NCBI GenBank assembly: GCA_003342895.1
Contig: PTFA01000091.1
Location: forward strand, 1,747,660-1,811,659
Direction: 5' to 3'
From: Casuarius casuarius
Lineage: Eukaryota > Chordata > Aves > Casuariiformes > Casuariidae
DNA length: 64,000 bases
Each line of letters starts with the position of its first letter. Positions within the stretch are counted from its first letter, which is position 1. This document shows, in pieces, positions 1-13,232 of the stretch. Both the position numbers and the translations under genes were made by a program. The notes beneath the pieces were generated by a model that worked only from the letters and a program-made list of their open reading frames with translations, did no database searches and was not told where the DNA came from.

Positions 1-1724
1 ACTTAGAGAGGGCATAGCTAAATTGGTCTTTTTCCTTTCTTCTGCAGAATTTTTTTTAGCCTGAAGAGAAAAATTCTGCAGGTCATATGAAATGCACAGG
101 TTCTTGGATGCAAAAAATGACATTAGTTTGATCCTGTGTTTGTATGGGAGAAATTGTTAGTAGAAAGGAAAATTGATTTGATTTGTCTTTAAAGTTCTGG
201 AAAAGCAAAGAATTCAAGAGCACGCTTATTTACTTGTTTATTTTGCTTGGCCTGGTTTTCTGAGCTTTTCAAAGCTGCCAGTATAGCAAATAGATATAAT
301 CAGAGCCTTCATCACTTACAAGTCTGTTTCAATTCTTAAGCTAATCAGCTGTGTCAAAGAAAAGCAGGCTCCCTTTATCTCCTGGACCTGGGTGAGAAAC
401 AAGCTGAGCAATGAGAAAGTTTCAGGTGGCAACAGAAGTAGAACAGGAAAGGGAAGAAGTTAGTCTACCAGAGAAAAGCAATCTAGTGATTGTGATTTTT
501 TTTTAATCACTTTCCAATTAAAGTGATTTTTCTTAGAAGAAACCCTTCTTTGTAGAATCCTTCTCAGAATTTCATGACAGAAAATGAACCAGCATAGTAA
601 AGTCTTATCCTATGATAAAACCATAACCAATTTTTTCCACACAAAAGCAAGAAAATCATTCACTGGTTTTCAAGTTAGCATACTTCTGGTTTTCAAATCA
701 ATTTCCCTCATTTTTATTGAGGTAAGTGGCAACATTTTCATTATCTAAAATGGGGGAGTTCTTCCTCCCTGAAGATTTCTGTTTAACCCTAACCAGCTCC
801 TCTCTGAATGTTCACATAATCCTTATTTGTTTCTCAGCAGTGGGAATAAAATCCCTCATGTAAGTATAAGCCAAGTGTCAAATACAGCAAGCGAACTTAA
901 TGTTTCCTAAAAGCTCTTTCAGGATGAAATCCCCTTTTAAGACCACACTCCAAGCACTTGATGGTGGTTCTTCTGCAGGAAGGAGAATTTCCTCCTCGCT
1001 GTATGTGTATGCAGTCTCATGACCATGAATTTCACTAGCACAAATGAGTGAAAGCAGGAAGAAAACCAGCGCACTTACAGGACTGCAGACTGATCAGCCA
1101 ATAAACACCTATCTCCAAGAACAGGCTACAGCTTCAGTTATTGAATAGATGCAAAACAACGTGTAATGCCACACTTCCACAAAACTGTCCACAGATTCTA
1201 CAACAAGCATGTAAGATAGGGGGCTAAGGCACACCCCACAGACCCCATCTATTCCCGCTCCCCAGTACAGCTGCGCCATGGAAGAGTCCAATAAGCTGAG
1301 GTGAGCAGAAGTCCCAGGCTGTCTTACCTTTTTTCACAGCTATAGTTACCTCATCCCCAATGCTGAAGCATTAAGGCAGTTAACAGCAACAGGAAATTCA
1401 TGAATTAGAGTGAATCATTCTGTTGGAGAATAGTATAACTACTAGTAATTTTCAGATCAATTTACATGATGTTACACTTATTTTATACAGTGCCATGTTG
1501 CTGTTCCACTTGACTGCACTCATTACACACACCCTTAAAAGTTTTCATTGCTGTGAATCTCATATTTCTTGTAGTTATATATTGCAATGTCTCTTTTTTG
1601 TCATTTACTTTAACTGCTCGTTCGCCTCCAATTCTTAGCTAACACGAAGGCTTTAATATCACATCACAACTTTGTTAACTGACAGGATCCACCTATTGGC
1701 TAGATAACCCAGTGGCAGCAGTTC

Positions 1725-1775
1725 TGCTGGTAAATAACTGAAGGTAGCTGCTGGTAAATAATTGAAGCTGGTAAA
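1725..1775. repeat. Short tandem duplication, 24-bp unit
   Basis: TGCTGGTAAATAACTGAAG at 1725 is repeated as TGCTGGTAAATAATTGAAG at 1749, and a third partial GCTGGTAAA starts at 1767. Confidence 0.7.
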
Positions 1776-1956
1776 CTTCACAAGGCGAGATTAAAACTGC
1801 AAAAAGTCTCTGCCATGGAAATACTTCTCAACTTGCACTTCACACTGAATTCAGAGATGTGCTAATCTAGTCTACTTATGTGCTCCAACAGCCTTGTCAT
1901 GGCAGAATCTGAGAATTTCCTCCCCAGCACAATTCCTGGGTGCAAGCAAACAGCAA

Positions 1957-2012
1957 CCCTGGGGATTCCCAGCTTTCGGAAATGCCCTGGGAATTCCTAG
2001 CCTTGGAAATTC
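1957..2012. repeat. Tandem duplication, 28-bp unit
   Basis: Two adjacent copies of CCCTGGGGATTCCCAGCTTT-type sequence start at 1957 and 1985. They differ by about three substitutions and a one-base indel. Unit length 28 is not a multiple of three, which argues against the 116-codon frame that covers it. Confidence 0.7.
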
Positions 2013-5000
2013 CATCTTGATGCAACAGTGGAACACTTCTCTTCCTACCCTGTTCTTAGTGTTGCTGTATACTGCTTATCAGCCAGAGTATTCTGTCCAA
2101 AAGACAGCTGCACTTCAGAGGTGTGGGGCTGGATACTACAGTTTACAAGCCTATGCTTACTTGCAACTCCCATTAGTATTAATGGGAAAGCAGTCAGACA
2201 ACCTTGAAAAGAGTCTAAGACTGAGGCTCACTGCTGCATTATGAGTTGACAGACCAATCATAGTAGCTACCAGCTTGTGGGCAATCAGCCTAAAGTGCAT
2301 TTACTTGAAACTTCCTTTTGTTTTGAAGGAAATCTCATTATGTTAGTACATGGGAAAGCTCAGAGCATGTCTGTGGATCAGCTAGTCCCTAAGAACCTGT
2401 TAAACCAACACCATATAAATTTGACTACACCAGATACTGGATCTGAATTGGCTGTCGCAGAATCAAAAGCCAGTATTAGCCATTTAGGAAGCAGTCCATG
2501 TGAGCAATACCTCCTCTCCCCCTTCAAGGACAAGGTGGGAGGCCAGATGGGTATATGCTATGAGCCACACTGTCCTGAGCCAACTGGATGTATGTGCTTT
2601 CTCTAATGATTTTTGCATTCATAATGCATTTCTGAAGAGCCCTGTGGCCAGAAAGCACACACTTCCTCTAATATGCAAGAACCTCAAAAGTCTAGCAAAC
2701 ATCTATAAAAGTCAAAGATGCACACTCATTACAGGGAGCTTTGAACCTGGCCTCAAGCACTATACATAAATTAGTTTCATAGCAGGATATGTGGACAGGT
2801 CAGCATTGTTCAGTTTTCTAAACAAACAGAAGCATAAAGAAGCTAAAGGCCTTATCTGCATTCACATAAACATACACACAGAATCAATGGCAATTCTGAG
2901 AATATCAGCTAAGTCTCCTGATCCACCATCCCAAAGTAGACAATAGCATGGCAAGAACCTGCGTGTTTTCATGCATGCTTTACAGCAGCATAAGCTTTAC
3001 TAAGTGAAATGGAGTTACCCTTAATTTCAAATGCTGTAAGCTTAAGTCATACACATTGAAGCAGAAATAAATCAGTTTTCCCATATCGGGTTTTATTAAA
3101 AATTGAAATTAACTACCAAAGCACTGCAGAAGTCTCCATCTCTTGATGCTTTTAGTTGAGACTGGATACCTTCGTAGGAGACGTTAAGTCAAACACAAGC
3201 TATTGGGACTCAGCAGCACCATGTGTGAGACACTGGCTTATGTTATACTCTATACAGCTCTATACAGGTAGAAATCTATGAAACTGATCTAAGGAACATA
3301 GACAAATGCCCTTCCCATAGTGGTATTAAGCAGCAGAAGGAAAAGATCCTCATTCATTGTTTCCAAGTGAATCATTCATCCAGAAAAACAAAAAGCGTTC
3401 TGCCAAAACTGAATGGTTTTCCTGGTAGAAAGCACCATGCACAACAGTCACCGGACATCACACAGTCCCCAAGACTGCAGACAGGGGACAGGCACACTGT
3501 GACGATGTCAGGAAGAACGAACAAAATTAGCACACAGGAAAAACAAACAAGAGCTACTCATTATGAATTGTTAATGGCCTGTTTACTGCTGGAGTTGTCA
3601 GAGAAAACGAGTCAGTCTGCTAAGTAAATAATTTATTTTAGGCCATAGAATTAATTAGAAAAATAGTTAAATAATTGTGGGAAGATGAAAACATTTGGAT
3701 TTGTGATTCTAGTGGCAGCTTATATGGGCATTTGAAATTAATGATAACCCCATTATATGGGCACTTCTGCAATAAAGAACAAGAAAAATATCCACACAAT
3801 CCCAGGGCAACAAGCAAGTAAAGACTATTGGCAAGTTGTCCTTTAACAGGGGGTCAGAGAACTCATTTAGATTAATCCAGCACCCACTTGCAAACAGACA
3901 AGTTTTGGCTCATATCAGCAAGAGAATTCAAAACAGGCAGCATTCAGTAGAACATAAATGGAGTTTGGGTATCTTCCGCACTTGGGGTTCTGCAGACTGA
4001 ACTGAAATGATTGAAGCTGCTACTCTCCTTAGCTGCCTCCTGCCAGAGACTGAAGAAAAAGCTGCATGCCTGCTTCATATGTATGCTCTCATATGACTCA
4101 CAGCATGAACTGGAAAGACTTAGCACTTGTCTCTGACTTGGGGCACTTGCTCCCATTTTGCCACCCACAGGAGACTGAAGTCTCACAGATGACGCTTCTG
4201 CTCAACTGCAAATGGAGCTGCTGAAAAACCACCACCTCCTCTGCCCGCAAACACACACAGGTATGTGCAGGTGCTTTCAATATTGTCTTTAGCAGCAGCA
4301 GTCACCTGTTATTCTAGATGTCCCAAACAGAACAAGATCTTTGTTCTGCAGCAGGGCCTTAGTAAATAGAGGATGGACCTGAACAAAGGCTTCTCACCTT
4401 CCAGTCATTTATGGCAACTGCTGGACTATTTGTAGTCCTGCAATACAGTTACTAATTTTTTGGGGGGCAGGTGGAGCCTTTTCAAAAAGGGCAAAGATAT
4501 CTAAGGTAACATTACTTCCTTTAAGCTTTTTAAATTCTTTAAGCATTGCAAATGTATATATTCATGCAATGCATTCAGTATATCACTGTATCTAGGTGTC
4601 AGTCACTCATGTACATGCATTTGTATCAGATACTTACAGAGCAAGCAATTTAAATATATAAAGCATGTACATTATAAACATAGCTCAATCCAGAGAATAA
4701 CCTGTACATAAACATGCCCTACACTAAGTATATGTCAGATGCATATTTCCCTTTTACATGAAGCTTTCAGCTGCCTCCAACATGTGGCACTCAAAGCTTC
4801 AGCAATGAGTGTCAGAACTGTCAGGAAGATTAACAATAGATATTTGAAAAGAAAACAGTAGGTAGTTAAGATTTGTTCTTGGAATATGATTTATAGAGGT
4901 TTTTTGGTTTTCCCCCCTCACACACAACAGAACCATGACTGAGACAAAAACAGTATTCAAAAACCTGAAACAAGTAGGTGTTCTGCCAAGCAGATTGATT

Positions 5001-6582
5001 TTTACTGTGAGATGCTGTCCTTTTTTATCTTGTAAAGTTGGTTAAAGTCAATAAAGAAGGATAAAGAATACTGTCTTCCTTAAAACAAGAAACATTATGG
5101 GAGACTCCCACAGATACTGCAAATTAGCCTATTCTTAGTGAAGCAACACAAATGACAACTTACAGCAGTTGAATGAGGATCTGTATTCAGGTATATTAGG
5201 ATGCTCATATTGAAAAGAAATTAGGGAATCACTTCCAAGACACTCAAACCTACCTTCCTTATGCCACTTCTGTGCTCCTGCATTCTAAGATCTGTAATTA
5301 GTGCAAGACCTGAGGGACATCTGCAAGTGTAAACTCTTCCAAATTCCACTATATTTCATGACTTGCCAAAATTCTGCAACAAATCAATAGCCCAGGTAAG
5401 ACATACCTGTGGGAGTAATTGCTCAGTTATACTGCTGCATACAAGTAGTTTTTTAAAAAAAAAAAAAATCAATAGAGCTATCTAGGTGTAGATGTGAAAC
5501 TAATCAGATCAGAATCAGGTCTTAACATCTGGTCTATCAATCTAAATGATGAACAGTTCCTTCCCTGCACAAGCATAACACCCTTCCAGGAAGGTCACTT
5601 CAGGTCACAGCCAAATTAAACATTTTGCTGCATCTATTCAGGAAATGCCACAAACCTTTCTGGTTTAAGAGATATGAACTTCAGTCGTAATACAGAAAAG
5701 TTGGTTTTGACCCCATTGCTAAGGCTGAACTTTGCTGTGTTGTACACAGGCTTTTATATACCTGTCTGTAGTCTTCCTGGACATAACTCCTTGACTGAAG
5801 GGGCATCATTGTGCAAAAAAAGCTATCCACCATGACTTTGCCTCCTTTATATAATACCTAGATACTCCAAGTAGGACAGGCCGCTATATTCGCTCAGCAG
5901 CATATAACATCATGAACAAAGTGCAAAAAACCTCAGTCTTTCCTTAGGTATTCTTTGGCAGTCAATAGAAATTATACCCAACACATCTCATTGATGAGCC
6001 AAACATTGCAAGATCTTTCTGAATCTAGCCTTAATTCCTAACCATTATCATTATTACACACTCCAGCCTTTCCTCCTACCTGCCAAGAACACTAGGATAG
6101 CTAGTACCTGAATTACACCCCCAATGTGAGGTATAAGGGAAGCAATAATAAAGACAATTGCTACTTGCAAATGCTGTTTCCCAGCTGAGACAACTACTCC
6201 ATGGTAGTCAAAGCAGCCACATATGTCAAACAGACAACAGTTGCTTGAAAGATTTTCCTAGTTTTTATTTTGTTAAGCATTAAAAGAGGATGAATGAAGT
6301 CTCAGTGCTTAAAATCCCAGGGGATTTAAGGAAATGGTCTGAGGCAATTGCCTAAAACAGCTGTGAAAACATTTACCCTTATTTACATTTATGTTCTCTG
6401 GCTCCTTATAGCTTGTCTCAAAGCATCATTTTGTAGGCTGTGTTCTAGTAAGTGAGCCCAATTTACTGATAATACCTTACTCTTAAATGCAAGATAGGAG
6501 AGTAGGTTTCTAAACAATTCAAGTGTCTGTTCATTCTAAAAGAGTTTATTTGGTGAGCAAATATCACTGCAGAACAACAGGT

Positions 6583-6690
6583 GGGGAATTATTACACTGG
6601 GACATACAGCAACTTGCTCAAAATCAAGAAGAGGCTAAAGGGGGAACCAGCAACTGCCAGTCCTATTGCCTCATCATTAGCAAGCTAAAG
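6583..6690 (-). mobile_element. MIR-like SINE fragment, reverse
   Basis: ACATACAGCAACTTGCTCAA with AATCAAGAAG and the block AACCAGCAACTGCCAGTCCT loosely follow the reversed head of MIR ('gtgacttgcccaaggtcacacag...gaacccaggtct'). The similarity is weak. Confidence 0.35.
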
Positions 6691-9613
6691 ACTAGTAAAA
6701 ATCTTTGGGCTCATGCACATTGCGTAAAGCAAGGCATAGGGACTATCAAATTAGCATTTCAACCAGAAGCATTCTAGACTCACCAGCACAGCACTGCACC
6801 TAACCCAACCAGTCTGGTTTACAGCATCCCAATGTCTTTGCACAACACCCTCACAGAAAGCAGGGGTCTTTGGTAGTGCATGGGGTTGAATAGCAGAAAT
6901 GTGACCATGGCCTCATCTGAAAGGTGTTCAGCTTGCCAAAACATTCTCCATAACCAATGGAACATTTTTGCTTTTGTATACAGAAACCAAAGCACATGTT
7001 TCAGTGATTTGCCCCTTTTCACACAGAGAGAGTTTTTTTTCCTCACAGGGAGTCACTTAGATTTCTTCCTCATTCTCCACACACACACATTTTTGCTTCA
7101 TACCCTAGCTGCAGCAGTTGACAACTTTTAGACCAGGATATTTTGATCCAAGTTCTCTCCTTTGCACATCTCCATTTCCTTCTTCTCTCAAGCCTTTCCT
7201 TTAATGCTGAAAAGCACTGCCCACTATATGGTTTGCTTTATCTCCCTCTCCTGCTCTCACTTCTCCTTCCCCCTCCCCACCATCCTTCTCTTTTCCTGAA
7301 CCTGTCACATGTGCATCAGCAGTGCAATTCAAAAGGGAATCTCTGAGGAGCTACCTGTCAGATCTGTCTACTCGGAGATCAGCGCTATTGCTTAAATGCG
7401 AGATGAATGATTCCTGGGAGGAAATATTGCTGTATGGCTGTTAAGCATAGGAACTTTATCCAGCTGGTGGATATGACAGATATACCAAAATAAATAATAA
7501 GAAATAAATATTAAGCCATCAAACCTTAGTAGACCACTTGGGTACCAAGGGAAAATAAGGTTAAGAATATAAAGGAGATTTATTTTTGAGCAGATACAGA
7601 GCATCTGCAAAAAGGGTCACAGGAATTTTCACAAATTGGTCCTGAAACACCTACATGTTCTTAAAGCACCTCCAGGTAAAAAGCATATAGAAATTAATAT
7701 GCATTTTAACTACAATCCAAATAACTACAGTTTTAGGTCATTAAGATAGAAAATGAATACCACAACATTACACCCTGGAGCATCTGGAAAGATCACCTGC
7801 ACTTGCTGTCATTTAAATGCATAACCTTGAATGATGGTTAACTGCCTTGTTTATACATGGTAGCCTAGTCAGATCTCTGCATTTACTACACATTTTAACT
7901 CTTATTAGATGGATTAGCTTTCCTGTGGGCTCATTTTAATCTACATTCTCAGGCAAATACCTATTGGTAGGTCCAGAGAATCCATTAGCTAGTATAGCAT
8001 TTTACAAAGAAAACGTAAGGTGAGTTTACAAATGAACTCCAGTAACTTCTCAACAACTTTCCTACAGTACTATTTAAAATTTAATAACAACTGATATCTT
8101 TGTCTAGTTCACGTGCTTTTGTCTTTTGCAGACCTGTATAAGAGAAGACTTCTGCAGAGAGGTGCAGAGATGCTGTAGATGTTCATCTGCAGCTTAACTG
8201 GCTTTGGATCTCAGAAACTAGCCAGCCAGCCAGATGCCCAGATGTCCACAAGAAAAAAAGCAGCAAGTGTTTGATTCTTCGAGTGCATAAAATGTTACCT
8301 CCTGCACTAAGAATGTTAAAGAAAAAAGCAACAACCCATAAAACAAGAACATGCTGACGAACAGGCAGAACAAAAAGAAAAATCTTTCTTTGGTCAGTAA
8401 ACAAACCTAGAGAGAATAGGTTTTCAGTGTGTTGACAATGTTCTGGCAGTTCATTAATCCCAGCAAAATCTCTCCAAAGTTACTGATGCATGGATTCCAT
8501 TTTCAAATTTCTCATTAGTTCCTCTTTATGGATTAAATGCTGATGTTCACGAATGAATGCACACAGCTTCAGTTGATGGATGTAATTGGGTTGTAATGGA
8601 TTTTAGCTGCTGTTCCTTCTGATCTAGCCAATTTGAAATGCAGTATCAATGTATTCTCCCCATCTCTCTGTAGGGAATGAGAAATTGAAACCTACAAGAT
8701 GAAATTTATCAACTTCCATAAAGTCAGCTTCAACCATCATAAAACTGTTAAACTTCTCATTATCATTCTACCACAGTTATTTCCCAAACTCTGGTCAGGC
8801 AGTCAAAATATTAAAGTGCATTCGAAATAAGTAGAGTTGATCCTTCAATATTCTGTATGTCCTCAACATTGATTTAGGTGCTGTAAATATTACCAACCCA
8901 GGATGACATTAACATAGCAAAAGCTTAACAGCAGGAACATAAAATGACATGAAAGGATTTAAAGGTTGCAGAACCTCCTTCCAATTTTTAAGTATATCTG
9001 TATCTAGATAAATAGATAGATGATTTGCTATCACTATGGGGCCAATAGCAGCACAGCTTTAAGTTTTCTCCCCGAAACCGCATGTCTTGTTCTCGGTATT
9101 TCTTGATTTAAACCCGCATTGACTAACCAGAAGAATACAGAATGCTAAGACTACACAAAAGTATTCCATGAGAGAACATGGTATATCTTTAAGGCAAAAA
9201 CACAAGGGAATTGACATGTTGGAGTGGGGGGAGGGAGGAAGAGCTTTTTCTAAGCTAAGAACCTAAAAACTTGACTACAGTGGTGCTTTGAGAAGTCCCA
9301 GGTCTAACTCACTAGGTCACTGGTATCAAAGAGATCTTGAGCCAAAGATTCTTATAGTCATATAGTAGCTATGGGCCAATAAACTAGCAGTAAATCCAGT
9401 TCCTGGAAGACAGTAATTCAGATTCTATCACTTTTTTTAAACCATCAACAAGTTAAAGGGTTGAAGGGATAATCTGCCATGGAAAAAAATTCTTTCCATC
9501 CATCTAAAGGTGGACTCTCCTATACCAAATGTGAAGCATGTTAGCAGAACAGACAAAGGACATTTACTCTTTGGATGTTCTAGGGATTTTAAGAGATTCT
9601 GAACTCACTTGCA

Positions 9614-9639
9614 TGGACTTCAGAAGTCTTTGAAGTCCA
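9614..9639. repeat. Nested inverted repeat, 9-bp arms
   Basis: TGGACTTCA (9614-9622) and TGAAGTCCA (9631-9639) pair perfectly around an 8-base centre. The left half also contains GACTTC-A-GAAGTC, a second overlapping palindrome. The GAAGTC/GACTTC theme is shared with the palindromic repeats at 10.4-11.1 kb, so it may be a remnant of that group. Confidence 0.6.
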
Positions 9640-10445
9640 CAACAACTCTAGGCATGAAGTAGTTCTGAAAAGCTGGACACTGGGTCCATCTTCATCAGTG
9701 CAAGTAGTCATTTAATGAAAAGCATAACTTCATAATTATTTTGATTAGGGGAGGGGGCACAATGAGAAAAAGGAAAATTTAAATTAGTTCAATACTAGGT
9801 AGCCAGTGAAAACTGGTCATTTAACTCAATACTTTCTGAAATCTCACTCCAAGAAAGTGTTTTTACTTACTAGTTCTTTCACACCACCTTCATCTACCTA
9901 GAGAGATATCTTGAATAGCATGAGCCACTGTCTTTTACCTTGTCCATCGAGTGACAGCAGGCTACAAGGAAACCAAAGGTAAAGGCCAAAAAAATTGGTA
10001 AGAGGATTTAGCAGTCTCCCAGAAGTTTTCTGTAATAAGCCCCACACATCACTGAGGAATACTTTATAGTAAGACAATTTCTATAAAAGCTGAAGGTTAA
10101 TATTTCTTAAAATCAGATTCAAATTTTAGGTTCCAGAAACCTCATGAGAAACTGAACTGTAAGAATCATTTTGAAAACCATACTCCATTTGCATATGGAA
10201 ATATAGTTGCACAGTATGTTGGAGCACTTTTGCAAAACAGCTTAGAAATGGATTTTCGAAGTCTGGCCGGCAGCATGAGCTGCTTTGAAAATCCGATTAC
10301 CGCACAAAAAACAAAGACAAAAAACTTTGTACATGCACCCAGGTCCACATGACACTTGCATGTCATGAAATGTTCATGTGACATTAATAAAACCTGTGAG
10401 CAAGAGCAAACATGACAACAATCCTCCTGAACCAAAGCAGTTTCA

Positions 10446-10491
10446 TTTCCATTGACTTCAATTGGCTTTGGATCAGGCCCCGTCAGCTGAA
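10446..10491 (+). repeat. Old palindromic interspersed repeat, copy 1
   Basis: CCATTGACTTCAATTGGC followed by TTTGGATCAGGCCCC matches one half of an amniote repeat that I recall as centred on a CATTGAAGTCAATGG palindrome and ending in 'ggatcaggccc'. I do not recall a secure family name. It is one of three copies or pieces within 640 bases. Confidence 0.5.
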
Positions 10492-10629
10492 CTCATTACA
10501 GCTTTCTAACTTGCCAACCATTTTCCCTATCAGCTGCAGCTATGGCTGAACCCATTTTGTCTGCATCATTCTTTCCCTTTCATACTCCAGGCCAAATGCA
10601 ATAATGGCTGTAAGTGGAAACAATTATCA

Positions 10630-10676
10630 ACTTCAGTGGAGCTGCTCATGCTTAAAACAGGGATAAATTTGACCCT
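10630..10676 (+). repeat. Old palindromic interspersed repeat, copy 2
   Basis: CTTCAGTGGAGCTGCTCATG, then AAAACAGGGATAAATTTGACCC, follows the pattern 'cttcagtggagttactcctgatttacacc...gtaaatttggccc' of the same group of palindromic repeats, in the same orientation as copy 1. Confidence 0.4.
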
Positions 10677-10989
10677 CTGTCTATTACAACCCACAGAATC
10701 CCAAACTAATTATACAAGCCCGGTAAAGACAGATTCTAAATTTCTTAGTTTTATTACTATTATTATATTATTCATTTCCATGTTACAAGGTACTTAAAGA
10801 TTGGCATCTCAACTAAATTATGCATCTAGGACATGTTGGAATAAACTCTCCTCGTGCTGCAAAGCTTGTATCATCTGTCCCTTTCTTGCATAGAGACGGT
10901 ATACCTGCTCACTGTGCTTAGTTAAAACAAACTTCCCAAGTACCCTGGGACAAGCAGACAAGTGGGGTCAATAGGGTGCCCAACTTGAG

Positions 10990-11080
10990 CAAAGCACATA
11001 AGCAAAAATTCAAGTTTTAGTGTCACTGAAATCAAAAGGGATTACACATTCATAAAGCTAGGCATAAGCTGAAGTGATAT
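10990..11080 (+). repeat. Old palindromic interspersed repeat, copy 3
   Basis: CACTGAAATCAAAAGGGATT, ACACATTCATAAAGCTAGGC and ATAAGCTGAAGTGATA match 'cattgaaatcaatgggattacacatgtgcataaagttaggcatatgcttaagtg' in order. It is the most complete half-copy in this small cluster. Confidence 0.5.
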
Positions 11081-13164
11081 TCTGTGTTGAAGTCTATTTG
11101 AAAGTTCGATTTTTTTTTTCCTTCCTCAGAATGGGGAAAAAAGGATATCACAAATCAAGCTATTCTGTAAGGTTCTTCTATAAGCTTCAGAAGTTTGGGA
11201 AATTATTGGAAGCTTGAAGTATGATCCCAGCTTCTAGGATACAGGCCACAACTAACACTAGGAGGCTGCTGATGAAAATGCATCACTAATGTCAGACTGC
11301 TTTTTCTCCCTTCTGCCTAAGTTACCCTTCCAACACTAAATCCGTCGGAACTATGTTTTATTATTTGAATAATTCTCTCTATAAGATGCCTCCATCTGTA
11401 CCAACATTAATCAGTATTACTGCAGTGAATCTCCGCTATACAGATGCACTGTATAAAGCAGACTAAACAGTCCTAACATCAGTGGGGACTTGTATCTGAA
11501 GTCTCTCCTGATAGGAATTTGTTTCAAGCCTTGTCAGTTGCCCAATGGTTTGTATTTAAATCATTGCAGAAAACTGAAGCAGCCAAAGCATTTTAAAGGT
11601 ACAGATTTAAACCTGTAAAAACACACCACCCTTATTACAGAAAGGAAAGTAACAGAATACTGAAGATAAACCTTAAATACTATGACAATAAAAGGTGTGA
11701 ATTGTATGAATTATTTCCTGTATCCTAATCAAAGGAAAGCAGAAATGAAACAGACAGCTTGTGCATTTGAGAAACCTCAGATGCACAGCTATGGTTTACT
11801 TCCCTCCTCCCACCTCGATTTCCCTTCCCACATCAAGAAGAATTTGACAATTTCTCTTTGTTCCTTTGCACCTACAACTGGGTATGTGTGATCATCAACT
11901 TGACGCAGGCTTTGTATATTTTCTGGCTCTGTTTCCCTCTGAAGTAGGGATGTTCCTACCAGATAAAAGCTCTAAACCATCTGTGATCACAGCTTTCTCA
12001 TCCCTTGAGGCAGCAGTCACCCATCCTACCTTTCCAACTGAAAGGACAGTTGGAGTGGGGCAAGGGAGCAGAAAGGACAGTAGCTAAGATTGGTAGCAGG
12101 AACTCTATGCAGTAGAAACTTAGGAAATAAGAATTGTTAGCAACTATGGCCAGTCTCCAAACACCACTCTTCAGAAGAGGGGCTATTTCTTTTTCTGCAC
12201 CATGGCTACTTTGGTAAAACCTGATTTGATTGGGAAATAGTGATAAAGACCCAGCAAAAGATTTGTCTTGTTGGACCTGAAAGACAGGCTCCTCACTGTC
12301 TCCAGCAGCAGGCAGTATGAGATGCCTCAGGAAGTCGGGCTGTGAGCCTTCAGGTAATTCAGATTTGAGGGGCACAAGCTGTCACTTTCAGCATAAGTGT
12401 TGGGCTCCCAAACACTTTCCTTTTCTTTCTATTCCTTGTAAGAGCTGAGAGTGGCAAAAGAGCGATTATGGCAGAACAACTTCTACAGTTCACCTATTAA
12501 AATAATAGCTTAGACAACTGTCTCTAAAGATCATTATCAAATTACTCTATTCCTAAACAGTACACTGTCCTAACAGGAGTATCAAGTTTGAACTTTATCT
12601 AAAGCAATGAAATACCACAAGCCATGGTGGGTTCTCCTGTACTAAAATTGAAGTCATAACAAACCACATACTTTCTTGACCACTGTTTTAACAGAAAGCC
12701 TTTTTCTTGTTTATTATTAATACTCATTCCTCTCTTCCAAAGTGCCCTATATGCTCTTAAATGATTGCAGTCCTTTTGTAGATTATGCATAAATCCTCAT
12801 TTGTTTTTTTTATTAGCATTCGATCTGGTTTTGTTAATTGCATAAGTGTTCCCCTCAGGCAGAAAAGCAATATAGTTCAAATGAAGCAGGGTTTTTTGTT
12901 AAGGATAGTCAATTTGATTAACATCACTGTCAATATGATGAATGAAAATTCTCTCAAACGAGTTGCCCAATACCTTGAAATTGTCACTGGAATATTCATG
13001 TCATTAGGACAAATGATAAATTCAATTTGGAATCATGTCAACCTGCAAAAAATTTCCCTTAATTTTGGAAATTATATATGCTTTGTCTTCAATACTTTTT
13101 CATCAAGATTTCAGTTAATTAAAATCTTTTATTTCCCTGAAGTCTTAATATCCATTTTTCCTGA

Positions 13165-13232
13165 ATTTGGCAAGTCACTTTGCCTCAGTTTCTTAAGTCA
13201 ACCATCAAATTGCTGTCATAACTACAAAGAAC
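13165..13232 (+). mobile_element. MIR/CORE-type SINE fragment
   Basis: GGCAAGTCACTTTGCCTCAG followed by TTTC matches the core-to-3' part of MIR-type SINEs ('gggcaagtcacttaacctctctgtgcctcagtttc'), with the middle lost. It lies at the 3' end of a 155-codon open frame (12785-13252) and argues against that frame being a gene. Confidence 0.6.

Larger units (their letters stand above)
1..10445. other. Non-coding stretch, mostly unassigned
   Basis: Apart from the small tandem repeats near 1.7 and 2.0 kb, a weak MIR-like fragment at 6.6 kb and an A12 run at 5457-5468, I see nothing I can name. Frames of 109-116 codons at 1894-2244 and 2277-2606 (plus) look like chance. No uncalled bases occur in this part of the assembly. 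Confidence 0.5.

Noticed and set aside
7076..7090. CA dinucleotide run
   Set aside because: Only about six units, too short to be a useful microsatellite call.
9875..9975. Very short splice-bounded segments on the minus strand (27 bases at 9871-9897 and 23 bases just right of it)
   Set aside because: They are too close together to be neighbouring exons, and such short GT/AG pairs are common by chance in 54 kb.
11998..12375. 125-codon minus frame
   Set aside because: No domain, no repeat family recognised, no splice context making sense of it; compatible with chance.
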